64,000 bases of DNA from Alistipes sp. Zagget8 (GTDB taxonomy: Bacteria; Bacteroidota; Bacteroidia; Bacteroidales; Rikenellaceae): contig MSHJ01000015.1 of NCBI GenBank assembly GCA_001941065.1, positions 1 to 64,000 of the forward strand, given 5' to 3'. This document shows positions 53,397 through 61,575 of the stretch, in pieces. The notes under the pieces are model-generated. The model ran no database searches. It had not been told where the DNA came from and saw only the letters and a program-made list of their open reading frames with translations. Positions within the stretch are counted from its first letter, which is position 1. Each line of letters starts with the position of its first letter. The translations under genes were made by a program, and so were the position numbers.

Positions 53397-54620
53397 CTAC
53401 TTGGCGAAAAATTGTTCGATTTTGTCGGCGATGCGTGCTGCGACCTCGCGCTTCGGCATCAGGGGGAGCTCTTCGCGGCCCGCGCGGTCGATGAAAGTCA
53501 CCTTGTTGGTGTCGCCGCGGAATCCGGCCCCGGCGTCGCGCAGCGAGTTGAGCACGATGAAGTCGAAATTCTTCTTCGCGAGCTTGGCTTCGGCGTGCGC
53601 CTCCTCGTCGTGGGTCTCCAGGGCGAATCCCACCAGCAGGCGGCTGCCTTTCCGGGCTCCCAGTTCGGCGGCGATGTCGCGCGTGCGGCGCAGGGTGATG
53701 CACATGTCGCCGTCGCATTTCTTGATTTTGGTCTCCGAGACGCTGTCGGGGGTGTAGTCGGCCACGGCGGCGCACATCACGGCTCCGTCGGCCCCTTCGA
53801 AGGCCCGGACCGCAGCGTTGTACATCTCGGCGGCCGAGAGCACGTCCACGCGCTCGACGCCCGCGGGGGTCGGCAGCGCCGTGCGGCCCGTGACGAGCGT
53901 CACCCGTGCGCCCCTGCCGGCCAGTTCCCCGGCAATGGCATAGCCCATCTTGCCCGAGGAGTGGTTCGAGATGAACCGCACGGGATCGATAGCTTCGATC
54001 GTGGCTCCGGCCGTGACGATCAGCCGTTTACCTTGCAGGCTCTTTTTTTTTTCGCTGAGCAGTCCGCCGACGAATGCGGCGATTGCGTCGGGTTCGGCCA
54101 TGCGGCCCTTGCCCGTCAATCCGCTGGCCAGTTCGCCTTCGCCGGGTTCGATGATCCGGACGCCGCGCTGGGCGAGTGTGCGGAGATTCTGCTGCGTGGC
54201 TTCGTGGGCATACATGTCCAGGTCCATGGCAGGCGCCACGGCGACTGGGCAGCGTGCCGAGAGGTAGGTCGTCAGCAGCAGGTTGTCGGCGATGCCGCCG
54301 GCCATTTTGGCCAGGGTGTTGGCCGTGGCGGGGGCGATGAGGTAGCAGTCCGCCCATTCGCCCAGTGACACGTGGGAGTTCCACGCGCCGTTTTCCGGGT
54401 CGAAAAATTCGACCAGGATGGGATTTTTCGAGAGTGTGGCCATCGTCAGCGGCGTGATGAACTGCTTGGCCAGCGGCGTCATCACCACGCGCACGTCGGC
54501 GCCTGCCGTCTTCAATAAACGACAAAGCACGGCAGCCTTGTAAGCCGCTATGCTACCCGTGATGCCCAGCAGTATGTGCCGTCCCGCCAGCGGGGGATTC
54601 GCAACGCCTTCGGATGCCAT
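53397..54620 (-). CDS. coaBC: Bifunctional phosphopantothenoylcysteine decarboxylase/phosphopantothenate-cysteine ligase
   Basis: 407 residues. The CoaC flavin-dependent decarboxylase (about 10-185) shows LLGITGSIAAYKA, the conserved AWNSHVSLGEWADCYLIAPATANTLAKMA and DNLLLTTYLSA. The CoaB ligase (about 200-405) shows KRLIVTAGATIEAIDPVRFISNHSSGKMGYAIA and the ATP/CTP-binding DFIVLNSL. The enzyme makes 4'-phosphopantetheine in coenzyme A synthesis. The domain linker is encoded by a run of ten A bases (54043-54052; Glu-Lys-Lys-Lys), a potential slippage site. It starts 11 bases after rpoZ. Confidence 0.96.
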   Translation of the reverse strand: MASEGVANPPLAGRHILLGITGSIAAYKAAVLCRLLKTAGADVRVVMTPLAKQFITPLTMATLSKNPILVEFFDPENGAWNSHVSLGEWADCYLIAPATANTLAKMAGGIADNLLLTTYLSARCPVAVAPAMDLDMYAHEATQQNLRTLAQRGVRIIEPGEGELASGLTGKGRMAEPDAIAAFVGGLLSEKKKSLQGKRLIVTAGATIEAIDPVRFISNHSSGKMGYAIAGELAGRGARVTLVTGRTALPTPAGVERVDVLSAAEMYNAAVRAFEGADGAVMCAAVADYTPDSVSETKIKKCDGDMCITLRRTRDIAAELGARKGSRLLVGFALETHDEEAHAEAKLAKKNFDFIVLNSLRDAGAGFRGDTNKVTFIDRAGREELPLMPKREVAARIADKIEQFFAK

Positions 54621-54631
54621 CTCTCTGCGTG

Positions 54632-54964
54632 TCAGATCACCTTCATCTCGCCGTCCTTGCCCTCCTTGTAGACCAGCTCGTGGTCGATGAACTCCTCGGT
54701 GGCGATAATCACCGGTTTGGGCAGGCGCTCGTAGTAACGCGAAATCTCGATCTGCTCGCGGTTCTCAAAGGTCTCCTCCATGGTGTCGGTGGGCGACGAG
54801 AAATCGGCGAGTTTGCGGTTGAGTTCCGTCTTGAGTTCGGTTGCGATCTGGTTGGCGCGGCGGGCGATGATGTTCACGCTCTCGTAAATGTTGCCCGTTT
54901 CCGAGTCCAGATCCACCAGCTTGCGCGTGATGGTGTTGTTGGGAATGTTCTTCTTGATTTCCAT
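54632..54964 (-). CDS. rpoZ: RNA polymerase omega-type subunit (RpoZ/Rpb6 family)
   Basis: 110 residues. The central part, SETGNIYESVNIIARRANQIATELKTEL, is the conserved omega/Rpb6 core in its Bacteroidetes form. The C-terminal half, RYYERLPKPVIIATEEFIDHELVY, is also typical of the group. It stabilises the beta' subunit. It lies 1 base after bamD and 11 bases before coaBC, the usual Bacteroidetes order. Confidence 0.9.
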   Translation of the reverse strand: MEIKKNIPNNTITRKLVDLDSETGNIYESVNIIARRANQIATELKTELNRKLADFSSPTDTMEETFENREQIEISRYYERLPKPVIIATEEFIDHELVYKEGKDGEMKVI

Positions 54965-54965
54965 C

Positions 54966-55784
54966 TTATATGTTGTTGTCTTTGTTATTGCGGTCGAGGT
55001 AGTCGCGGGCGTTCTTGGCCATGCGCTCGAGCTCCTTGACGTGCGACGATTCGGGGAACTCCTCCTTGAACGAAAGGTAGGAGTCGAGCATCGTCAGGTA
55101 ACGGTCGGTCTGCTTGTCGCGGACCGAATTGCTGGCGAAGCGGTAGCCGGCGTCGACGATCAGGTACATGATCTCCTCGCGGTGCTTGCTCTCGGGGTAT
55201 TGTTTCAGGGCGTTCTTCAGCGCCACGATCGCCGACTTGTAGCGGCCGATCTTATAATAAGTGTAGGCGTTGATATAGGCTTTGTCGTGCAGCCGCTCGG
55301 TGAGCTCCGCGTTGATTTTCTTGAAATCCTCGACGCGGTCGCTCTGCGGATAGCGCGACATGAATTCGTTGATGGCGATCAGCGCGTGTCCGGTCATCGT
55401 CTGGTCGCGCGACGGTCCCGGCGAGAGGTAGTAGAAGCAGAGCGCGTACATGCCTTCGGCGTCCTCGATGAAGGCGCTGCGGCCGAATTTGCGGCGGAAA
55501 TCGTCGAGCAGGGTCGATGCCGTGTCGTAGTCGCGGTTCTTGAACTTGCAGCGGGCATTGAAGAACGAGATGCTGTCTTCGGTCGGGGTGCCGATATAGT
55601 AATACTGGGCCCCTTCGAAGAGGGTCGAGGCACGCTGCCATTTCTCCTTCTGGTAGTACTCCATCGCCTTGCTGTAAATCAGTTCCGGCTTTCCGCTTTT
55701 CAGCAGGGCATTCATGCCCGAGCACCCGCCGAGGATGACCGCTGTCGCCACTCCGCAAAGGGCGTATAAAAAAGTCTGCTTCAT
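54966..55784 (-). CDS. bamD: Outer membrane protein assembly lipoprotein BamD
   Basis: 272 residues. The lipoprotein signal ends ATAVILGGC (Cys21, then SGMNALLKSGKPE). TPR-type repeats fill the rest, such as YSKAMEYYQKEKWQRASTLFEGAQYYYIGTP and AEGMYALCFYYLSPGPSRDQTMTGHALIAINEFMSRYPQS. BamD works with BamA in inserting beta-barrel proteins into the outer membrane. It is the first gene of the four-gene cluster and has a clear promoter upstream. Confidence 0.94.
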   Translation of the reverse strand: MKQTFLYALCGVATAVILGGCSGMNALLKSGKPELIYSKAMEYYQKEKWQRASTLFEGAQYYYIGTPTEDSISFFNARCKFKNRDYDTASTLLDDFRRKFGRSAFIEDAEGMYALCFYYLSPGPSRDQTMTGHALIAINEFMSRYPQSDRVEDFKKINAELTERLHDKAYINAYTYYKIGRYKSAIVALKNALKQYPESKHREEIMYLIVDAGYRFASNSVRDKQTDRYLTMLDSYLSFKEEFPESSHVKELERMAKNARDYLDRNNKDNNI

Positions 55785-55813
55785 TTATGAATCTATTACC
55801 GCGCTTTATCGCG

Positions 55814-55844
55814 CAAAGTTACGCATAAATTAACGATTTGCAAA
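55814..55844 (-). promoter_or_regulatory. Promoter of the bamD-rpoZ-coaBC-recN cluster
   Basis: On the minus strand TTTG (55844-55841, at the end of a T8 run) and TAACTTTG (55821-55814) are 19 bases apart, a full consensus match, 29 bases before the bamD ATG. Confidence 0.88.
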
Positions 55845-55908
55845 AAAAATTATTGCCCGCGGAAGCCGCAAAGGGGAAAGGATCGTCATATTTTATCAGA
55901 ATGAGTGC

Positions 55909-55950
55909 AAAAGCCCCCGCTGGAGCGGGGGCTTGGGGGTGGGTCGGACC
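55909..55950. repeat. Hairpin repeat with G-rich arm, copy 1 (also terminator for the barrel gene)
   Basis: AAGCCCCCGC (55911-55920) pairs perfectly with GCGGGGGCTT (55925-55934) across TGGA, followed by GGGGGTGGGTC. The same hairpin and arm occur inverted at 62601-62636. On the minus strand the hairpin is followed by TTTTGC, so it can also terminate the 56054-58034 transcript. Confidence 0.8.
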
Positions 55951-56053
55951 TGTATACGCGGCGGCACGCCGCGGGAACGAGGGTCGGATTTGCCGGAGGA
56001 TGCGGTTGCCTGTCGGGTTTGCGGGATGAGACGGATTTCTTTTTCTGACACCG

Positions 56054-56674
56054 TCAGAAAAAGAAACCGACGGACCCGCCGTAGACGATGTCGTGGGGCA
56101 CCTTGACGCGCCGCGTGACGCCCTCCGACGTGAAATCGTGCCACACCCGCGAACGCGGATAGCCCGAGATGCGGAAATCGATGAAGAATTTACGGACGTT
56201 GAAGCCCAGGCCGCCCATAACCCCGACATCGCCGTTGTTGAACCGGACCCGGAGCAGCTGCGGGGCGTTGCTGTGTTCGGAGTCGGTGACGCGGAACAAT
56301 GCGCCGCCGAACAGCCGCAGCACCCCGAACTGAAATCCCAGCTGGACGGGAACTTCGAAACGCTCGGTGCGCAGCGTCAGGCGGCGGTTCCCGGCCTGCG
56401 CGGCATTCCCGGCCCGCACGGAGTAGTTGACGAAGGCGTAGTTGAGTTCCGACTGCAGGTGGAGGTGCTTCGAGAGGTTGAGCCGCAGGACGAACCCCAC
56501 GTCGTAACCCATCCGCGGGGAACCCGGCGTGAAGCGGGTGTCGCCGATGCGTGTCGGGACGAACGAATAGTCGGAGAAATTGACGCCGCCGCGCACGCCG
56601 ACCATCAGGCGCTGGGCAGAGGCCGCGCCCGAAACGAGGAGCGCGGCGAGGAGAGTGAAGACAAGGTGTTTCAT
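56054..56674 (-). CDS. Outer membrane beta-barrel (porin-family) protein
   Basis: 206 residues. The signal peptide ends VSGAASAQ (about 20). Alternating beta strands (MVGVRGGVNFSDYSF, LHLQSELNYAFVNYS, VPVQLGFQFGVLRLFGGALFRV) end in the aromatic-terminated strand VYGGSVGFFF expected for BAM substrates. The pattern fits the small PorT/OMP_b-brl family common in Bacteroidetes; ligand and role are unknown. It starts 25 bases after the cardiolipin synthase stop, probably in one transcript. Confidence 0.85.
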   Translation of the reverse strand: MKHLVFTLLAALLVSGAASAQRLMVGVRGGVNFSDYSFVPTRIGDTRFTPGSPRMGYDVGFVLRLNLSKHLHLQSELNYAFVNYSVRAGNAAQAGNRRLTLRTERFEVPVQLGFQFGVLRLFGGALFRVTDSEHSNAPQLLRVRFNNGDVGVMGGLGFNVRKFFIDFRISGYPRSRVWHDFTSEGVTRRVKVPHDIVYGGSVGFFF

Positions 56675-56699
56675 GACTCGTATGTGGTTTATGACGGGA

Positions 56700-58034
56700 T
56701 CACATCAGGGGTGACACGAGCCGGAGCACGTCGCCCAGCGTCCGGCGCCACAGCGGCGGCCGCCACTCCCTGCGCGTGATGCGCCGGCAGGAGGCGAGGT
56801 CGTCGCCGAAATTCGCGGCCAGTTCGCGGACCACCTCCCGGCCGCGGATGAAGGCCGTGACCTCGAGGTTGTCCGTCAGGCTGCGGTAATCCATGTTCGC
56901 GGTGCCCACCGAGGCCAGCTCTTCGTCGACGATCACCAGCTTGGCGTGCAGGAATCCGTTGTCGTAGCGGTAGAGTTCGACCCCGGCGTCGAGCAGGTCC
57001 TCGACGTAGGAGTCGGACACGAGGTCCGAAAACGGCGAGTCGCTGCACGTCGGAATCATCACCTCGACCCGGATGCCGCTCCGGGCCGCCAGCCGCAGGG
57101 CGTCGAGGAGCATCACCGGGGGCAGGAAATAGGGCGAGCAGATGCGCACCCGCTCCCGTGCCCGGACGATGGCCGCCGCGAACGCCTCGGCGATAGTCAG
57201 CCGCGAAGGGCCCTCTTCGGACCACGCCAGCTGAATCGGCAGCCGCTGCCGGATGCGGTGAGGGGCGATGTATCCGCGCGGGTCGAGGCACTCCTTCGTT
57301 ACCCGCGCCCAATCGGCGATGAAGAGCCGCTGCAGGTCCGCGACGGCGTCGCCTTCGATGCGAAGGTGCTCGTCGCGCCACTTGCCCATGTAATCTCCGT
57401 CGAGGTAGTATTTCGCAATATTTATGCCACCCAGATAGGCGACGCGGCCGTCCGTAACGACGATTTTGCGGTGGTTGCGGCGCGCGACGCGCGTGGTGAA
57501 CCACGGGAAGCGTATCCGCTCGTAGGCGGCGGTGCGGACCCCCGCCTCGTGCATACGCCGCAGCGTCGTGCGGCTCAGCCGCCACGAACCCACAGCATCG
57601 TAGATGACCCGCACCTCCAGCCCGGCGCGGGCCTTGCGGATGAGTATTTCGGCGAAGGTGCGGCCGATGCGGTCGTCGCGGATGATGTAATACTCCATGT
57701 GGATCGAGCGGGTGGCGTGCTGCAGGGCGGCGATAAGCGATGCGAAGGCGTTGTTGCCGTTGTGCAGCAGTTCGAGGCGGTTGTGGCGTGTGGACGCCGT
57801 GCCGCAGCCCCGGGCGACGATCTGTTCCACGGCGTCGCCCCGGTATCGGGAGCTTTCGGACGGGGGCGCCGCACGGCGGTATCCGGCCAGTATGTACAGC
57901 AGCGTGCCGGCCACGGGCAGCAGCAGGACAAGGGCCAGCCATGCGGCCGCCGAGGCGGGAATCCGCTGCCGGCGTGTGATGACCAGCCCTGCGCCGAGCG
58001 TCCATAACAGGTGGATCGTGAGGAGGGTATACAT
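56700..58034 (-). CDS. cls: Cardiolipin synthase (phospholipase D superfamily)
   Basis: 444 residues from the ATG at 58032-58034 (MYTLLTIHLLWTLG); a GTG 30 bases upstream in frame is possible but less likely. Two N-terminal membrane helices (about 1-18 and 32-52) precede two PLD catalytic motifs: RNHRKIVVTDG (HxKxxxxD) and LHAKLVIVDEELASVGTANMD. The enzyme joins two phosphatidylglycerols, or uses related donors, to make cardiolipin in the inner membrane. It is divergent from greA and upstream of a small barrel gene. Confidence 0.93.
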   Translation of the reverse strand: MYTLLTIHLLWTLGAGLVITRRQRIPASAAAWLALVLLLPVAGTLLYILAGYRRAAPPSESSRYRGDAVEQIVARGCGTASTRHNRLELLHNGNNAFASLIAALQHATRSIHMEYYIIRDDRIGRTFAEILIRKARAGLEVRVIYDAVGSWRLSRTTLRRMHEAGVRTAAYERIRFPWFTTRVARRNHRKIVVTDGRVAYLGGINIAKYYLDGDYMGKWRDEHLRIEGDAVADLQRLFIADWARVTKECLDPRGYIAPHRIRQRLPIQLAWSEEGPSRLTIAEAFAAAIVRARERVRICSPYFLPPVMLLDALRLAARSGIRVEVMIPTCSDSPFSDLVSDSYVEDLLDAGVELYRYDNGFLHAKLVIVDEELASVGTANMDYRSLTDNLEVTAFIRGREVVRELAANFGDDLASCRRITRREWRPPLWRRTLGDVLRLVSPLM

Positions 58035-58079
58035 AACCCCGTTTGCGGGCACGATCCGTGCCACGGAGTGTGAAAAAGA

Positions 58080-58111
58080 TTTGGAAATATGGAATTTACT
58101 TTCTATCTTTG
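58080..58111 (+). promoter_or_regulatory. Promoter of greA
   Basis: TTTG (58080-58083) and TATCTTTG (58104-58111) are 20 bases apart, a perfect consensus. The site shows that upstream in-frame start codons cannot be used and supports the ATG at 58179, leaving a leader of about 60 bases. Confidence 0.88.
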
Positions 58112-58178
58112 TCTGAGCAATGCAGCAGGGTTCTGGCCTTTACGGGTCAGGATTCTTTATTTTTTATGTTTTTTAAGT

Positions 58179-58655
58179 ATGGCACAAGAGATTATTTATC
58201 TGACAGCGGAAGGTTACAAAAAACTCAAGGACGAGCTCGACCACTTGCGTTCCGTCGAGCGTCCGGCGATTTCGGCGGCGATTGCCGAAGCGCGTGACAA
58301 GGGTGACCTTTCGGAGAACGCGGAGTATGACGCTGCCCGGGAGGCGCAGGGCCTGCTGGAAATGCGTATCGCCAAGCTGGAGGATACGGTCGCCAATGCG
58401 CGTGTGATCGACGAGACGAAGATCGACAAGAGCAAGGTGCAGATTCTGAGCAAAGTGACGCTTCTGAACCACAACACCCACAAGGAGATGACCTATACGA
58501 TCGTCGCCGAACACGAGGCCAACCTGCGCGAAGGCAAGCTGGCCATCGGCACACCGATCGCCAAGGCGCTGCTGGGCCGCAGGAAGGGCGACCGGGTGGA
58601 TGTGGACGTACCTGCGGGCACGATTCATTTCGAGATCCTCGACATCAGCATCTGA
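58179..58655 (+). CDS. greA: Transcription elongation factor GreA
   Basis: 158 residues from the ATG at 58179 (MAQEIIYLTAEGYKKLKDELDHL). The N-terminal antiparallel coiled coil includes the tip motif GDLSENAEYDAAREAQ with the acidic residues needed to stimulate RNA cleavage. The C-terminal FKBP-like domain ends RKGDRVDVDVPAGTIHFEILDI. It rescues backtracked RNA polymerase. It is a single-gene transcript with a strong promoter and terminator. Confidence 0.97.
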   Translation: MAQEIIYLTAEGYKKLKDELDHLRSVERPAISAAIAEARDKGDLSENAEYDAAREAQGLLEMRIAKLEDTVANARVIDETKIDKSKVQILSKVTLLNHNTHKEMTYTIVAEHEANLREGKLAIGTPIAKALLGRRKGDRVDVDVPAGTIHFEILDISI

Positions 58656-58737
58656 GGCGCCCGGTCCCGGGGGCGCGTCCGTCCCCGCAGCGGGTTGTCG
58701 GACATACATACATCCTCATTATTAGGTATTTTTGCAG

Positions 58738-58768
58738 GGGCCGCTTGTCGCGGCCCTTTTTTTTTTTT
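58738..58768 (+). terminator. Intrinsic terminator after greA
   Basis: GGGCCGC (58738-58744) pairs with GCGGCCC (58750-58756) over TTGTC, followed by twelve T bases. Confidence 0.92.
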
Positions 58769-58772
58769 GTTA

Positions 58773-58780
58773 TATCTTTG
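58773..58780 (+). promoter_or_regulatory. -7 box of the small-protein/TonB-receptor operon
   Basis: TATCTTTG matches the consensus but lies only 9 bases before the ATG at 58790, so the transcript leader would be very short. No good -33 TTTG is found at standard distance; the upstream terminator T tract occupies that space. Confidence 0.55.
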
Positions 58781-58789
58781 CGCCCGAAG

Positions 58790-59122
58790 ATGATACGCCT
58801 CCGGTTTCAACGCTACTTTGCAGCTTTCCTGCTGACGGTTCTGCTCGCGGCTTACGCGGGCCAGAAGGTGCATATCTATAACGAGGACCCGGCCCACTTC
58901 GCGGCGTTCAGCGGCGATTTGGTGCCCGACAACGGCGCCGACGAACAGGTCGTCGAGTTCTATATCGTCGACGATTTCCATTTCTTTCCCTATCTGATCG
59001 AGGTTCAGTACGCGCACCAGTTCTACTCCGAGGTGCTTGCCGTGCTGCTGCCCGAGGCCACGCGCTGCAAATGTGCGGCCGAGCTTCCCGGCTTCTCCCT
59101 GCGGGCGCCTCCTGCGGTGTAA
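58790..59122 (+). CDS. Small exported protein of unknown function upstream of a TonB receptor
   Basis: 110 residues from the ATG at 58790 (MIRLRFQRYFAAFLLTVLLAAYAGQKVHIY). The N-terminal hydrophobic stretch (about 9-23) is either a signal peptide or a membrane anchor. The remainder has no recognisable domain. It is rich in acidic, aromatic and His residues (NEDPAHFAAF, VDDFHFFPYLIEVQYAHQFY) and ends with a Cys pair (RCKCAAEL). It starts shortly after a -7 box and precedes the receptor gene by 66 bases, so the two are probably co-transcribed. A metal- or ligand-linked accessory role is conceivable but only an inference. Confidence 0.65.
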   Translation: MIRLRFQRYFAAFLLTVLLAAYAGQKVHIYNEDPAHFAAFSGDLVPDNGADEQVVEFYIVDDFHFFPYLIEVQYAHQFYSEVLAVLLPEATRCKCAAELPGFSLRAPPAV

Positions 59123-59188
59123 TTTCGTTTTGCCCCTTTTCTGATTTGCCCGGAGCCTTCCGGGCTCCATTTCTAATTCGATTTTACC

Positions 59189-61489
59189 ATGAAACGATAT
59201 ATCCTACTGACACTTTTCGTGTGTCAGTATTTGGCTGTGCTGAGCGCCGAAGCGCCGCGCAAAAGCACGGATGCCAACCTTTTCGGCCACGTGGTGGACC
59301 GTGACACCCATGAACACCTTCCCTATGCTTCGGTGGCCGTCGTCGGCACGGCCTTCGGCACGACGACCGACGCTTCGGGACACTATTTCCTGAAAAACCT
59401 GCCCGAAGGCGTGCTGACGCTCGAGGTCCGCGCCCTGGGCTACGCTTCGAAGCGGATGTCCGTCACGCTGCGGCGGGGCGAGACGCTGGAGTTGAATTTC
59501 GAGGTGGCGCAGAACGGTATCTCGATGGACGAGGTGGTCGTCTCGGCGAGCCGTTCGGCGACGCTGCGGCGCGAAGCCCCGGCGCTGGTGAGCGTGCTCG
59601 ACGCCAAATTGTTCGAGCGGACCAATGCCGCGTGCCTGGCGCAGGGGCTTTCGTTCCAGCCCGGCGTGCGTGTCGAGGACGACTGCCAGAACTGCGGCTT
59701 TATGCAGGTGCGTATCAACGGCCTCGACGGACACTATTCGCAGATTCTGGTCGATTCGCACCCGGTCTTCTCGGCCCTGACGGGCGTCTACGGACTGGAG
59801 CAGATTCCGGCCAACATGATCGAGCGGGTCGAGGTGCTGCGCGGCGGCGGTTCGGCGCTTTTCGGGTCGTCGGCCATCGGCGGCACGATCAACATCATCA
59901 CCAGGGAGCCGACGCGCAGTTCGGCCCAGCTGTCGCACACGCTGACCTCGCTCGGAGGCAGCAGCTCCTATGACAACGCGACGATGCTCAACGCCTCGAT
60001 CGTCTCCGAGAGCGGTCGCGCGGGCGTCAGCGTCTTCGGCCAGAGCCGCCACCGTTCGGGTTACGACCACGACGGCGACGGATTCACCGAACTGCCCGTC
60101 ATCAACAGCCAGTCGGTCGGCATGCGGTCCTATTTCCGCACGGGGGCCTATTCGCGCATCACGGCGCAGTACCACCACATCGACGAGTACCGCCGGGGCG
60201 GCGACCAGCTGAACCGTCCTCCGCACGAGGTCTTCGTCGCCGAGCAGACCGACCATGCGATCGACGGCGGAAGCCTCTCGTTCGACCTCTCCTCGGCCGA
60301 CCGCAGCAACCGTTTCAATGCCTATGCGTCGTTCCAGAACACCGCCCGCAAGAGCTACTACGGCGGTAATCAGGACCCCGATGCCTACGGCACGACGCAC
60401 GACATTACGGCGGCTGCCGGAATGCAGTACGTCCATGCTTTCCGCAAGCTGCTTCATGCCTTCGAACTGACTTTAGGCGCCGAATACAGCTTCGATGAAC
60501 TCGAGGACCGTTCGATAGGCTATGACATCGACACCGACCAGACGGTGCATATCGTGGGCGGCTACCTGCAGAACGAGTGGAAAACCAAGAAATGGTCGCT
60601 GCTCATCGGCGGCCGTCTCGACAAGCATAATCTTGTGGACCACGCCATCTTCAGTCCCCGGGCCAACGTCCGCTTCAATCCCTCGGAGTCGGTGAACCTG
60701 CGCGTGAGCTATGCCGGGGGCTACCGCGCTCCGCAGGCTTTCGACGAGGACATGCACATCGCCATCGTGGGCGGCGAGCGGGTCCGCATCCGCCTTGCGG
60801 ACGACCTGAAGGAGGAGCGTTCGCACAGCGTGAGCCTCTCGGCCGACCTCTACCACACGTTCGGAAGCGTCCAGACCAACCTCTTGATCGAGGGTTTCTA
60901 TACCAAACTGGTGGATGTGTTCGCCCTGCGGGACATCGAGGACACGGCCGACGGCGGCAAAATCAAGGAGCGTTACAACGGTTCGGGCGCCACGGTGCGC
61001 GGACTGAATGTCGAGGGCCGTGCGGCCTTCACCCGCTGGTTCGAACTCCAGGCGGGGATGACGTGGCAGCGGAGCCGCTATTCCGAACCCGAGCAGTGGA
61101 GCGAGGACGCCGAGGTGCCGCCCGTGCGCCGGATGTTCCGCACGCCCGACCTCTACGGCTATTTCACCGCTTCGTTCAAGCCCCTGCGCCGCTTCACGGC
61201 CGACGTGACCGGTACCTGCACGGGCGAGATGCTCGTGCAGCACATGGCCGGGTCGGGGGTGAACCGCGACGTGGCGGTCACCACGCCGACGTTCTGCGAC
61301 GTGAACCTGCGGCTGGCCTACGACCTGCGCATTTACAAGGAGATCACCCTCCAGTTTTTCGGCGGTGTGCAGAACCTCTTCAACGCTTACCAGAAGGATT
61401 TCGACAAGGGCGCCGACCGCGATTCGGGCTATGTCTACGGTCCTTCGATGCCCCGCAGCTGGTTCGTCGGCGCGAAGATCAGCTTCTGA
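59189..61489 (+). CDS. TonB-dependent outer membrane receptor
   Basis: 766 residues with a signal peptide (about 1-20). A carboxypeptidase-regulatory-like domain (about 30-115, GHVVDRDTHEHLPYASVAVVG) precedes the plug (SMDEVVVSASRSATLRREAPALVSVL, IPANMIERVEVLRGGGSALFGSSAIGGTINIIT) and a 22-strand barrel ending SWFVGAKISF. It is shorter than SusC proteins, has no SusD partner and resembles vitamin B12, siderophore or heme receptors in size. The plug has an unusual Cys pair in DDCQNCGFMQVRING. The ligand is unknown. It follows the small exported protein and ends before a strong terminator. Confidence 0.92.
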   Translation: MKRYILLTLFVCQYLAVLSAEAPRKSTDANLFGHVVDRDTHEHLPYASVAVVGTAFGTTTDASGHYFLKNLPEGVLTLEVRALGYASKRMSVTLRRGETLELNFEVAQNGISMDEVVVSASRSATLRREAPALVSVLDAKLFERTNAACLAQGLSFQPGVRVEDDCQNCGFMQVRINGLDGHYSQILVDSHPVFSALTGVYGLEQIPANMIERVEVLRGGGSALFGSSAIGGTINIITREPTRSSAQLSHTLTSLGGSSSYDNATMLNASIVSESGRAGVSVFGQSRHRSGYDHDGDGFTELPVINSQSVGMRSYFRTGAYSRITAQYHHIDEYRRGGDQLNRPPHEVFVAEQTDHAIDGGSLSFDLSSADRSNRFNAYASFQNTARKSYYGGNQDPDAYGTTHDITAAAGMQYVHAFRKLLHAFELTLGAEYSFDELEDRSIGYDIDTDQTVHIVGGYLQNEWKTKKWSLLIGGRLDKHNLVDHAIFSPRANVRFNPSESVNLRVSYAGGYRAPQAFDEDMHIAIVGGERVRIRLADDLKEERSHSVSLSADLYHTFGSVQTNLLIEGFYTKLVDVFALRDIEDTADGGKIKERYNGSGATVRGLNVEGRAAFTRWFELQAGMTWQRSRYSEPEQWSEDAEVPPVRRMFRTPDLYGYFTASFKPLRRFTADVTGTCTGEMLVQHMAGSGVNRDVAVTTPTFCDVNLRLAYDLRIYKEITLQFFGGVQNLFNAYQKDFDKGADRDSGYVYGPSMPRSWFVGAKISF

Positions 61490-61505
61490 CCCGGGTGCCG
61501 GGCAC

Positions 61506-61540
61506 GAAAAAGCCGCTCTCCGAACCGGGAGCGGCTTTTC
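61506..61540. terminator. Bidirectional terminator between the TonB receptor and mdh
   Basis: AAAAGCCGCTCTC and GGGAGCGGCTTTT form a 13-base stem with one G-U pair and a six-base loop. Its A-rich and T-rich ends serve both converging genes. Confidence 0.92.
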
Positions 61541-61575
61541 TGTATCCTGTTTCGGGGCCCTTCCCCTTGGACGGT

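Noticed and set aside
58089..58178. Upstream start for greA at 58089
   Set aside because: It lies inside the promoter, before the -7 box, so it cannot be on the transcript.
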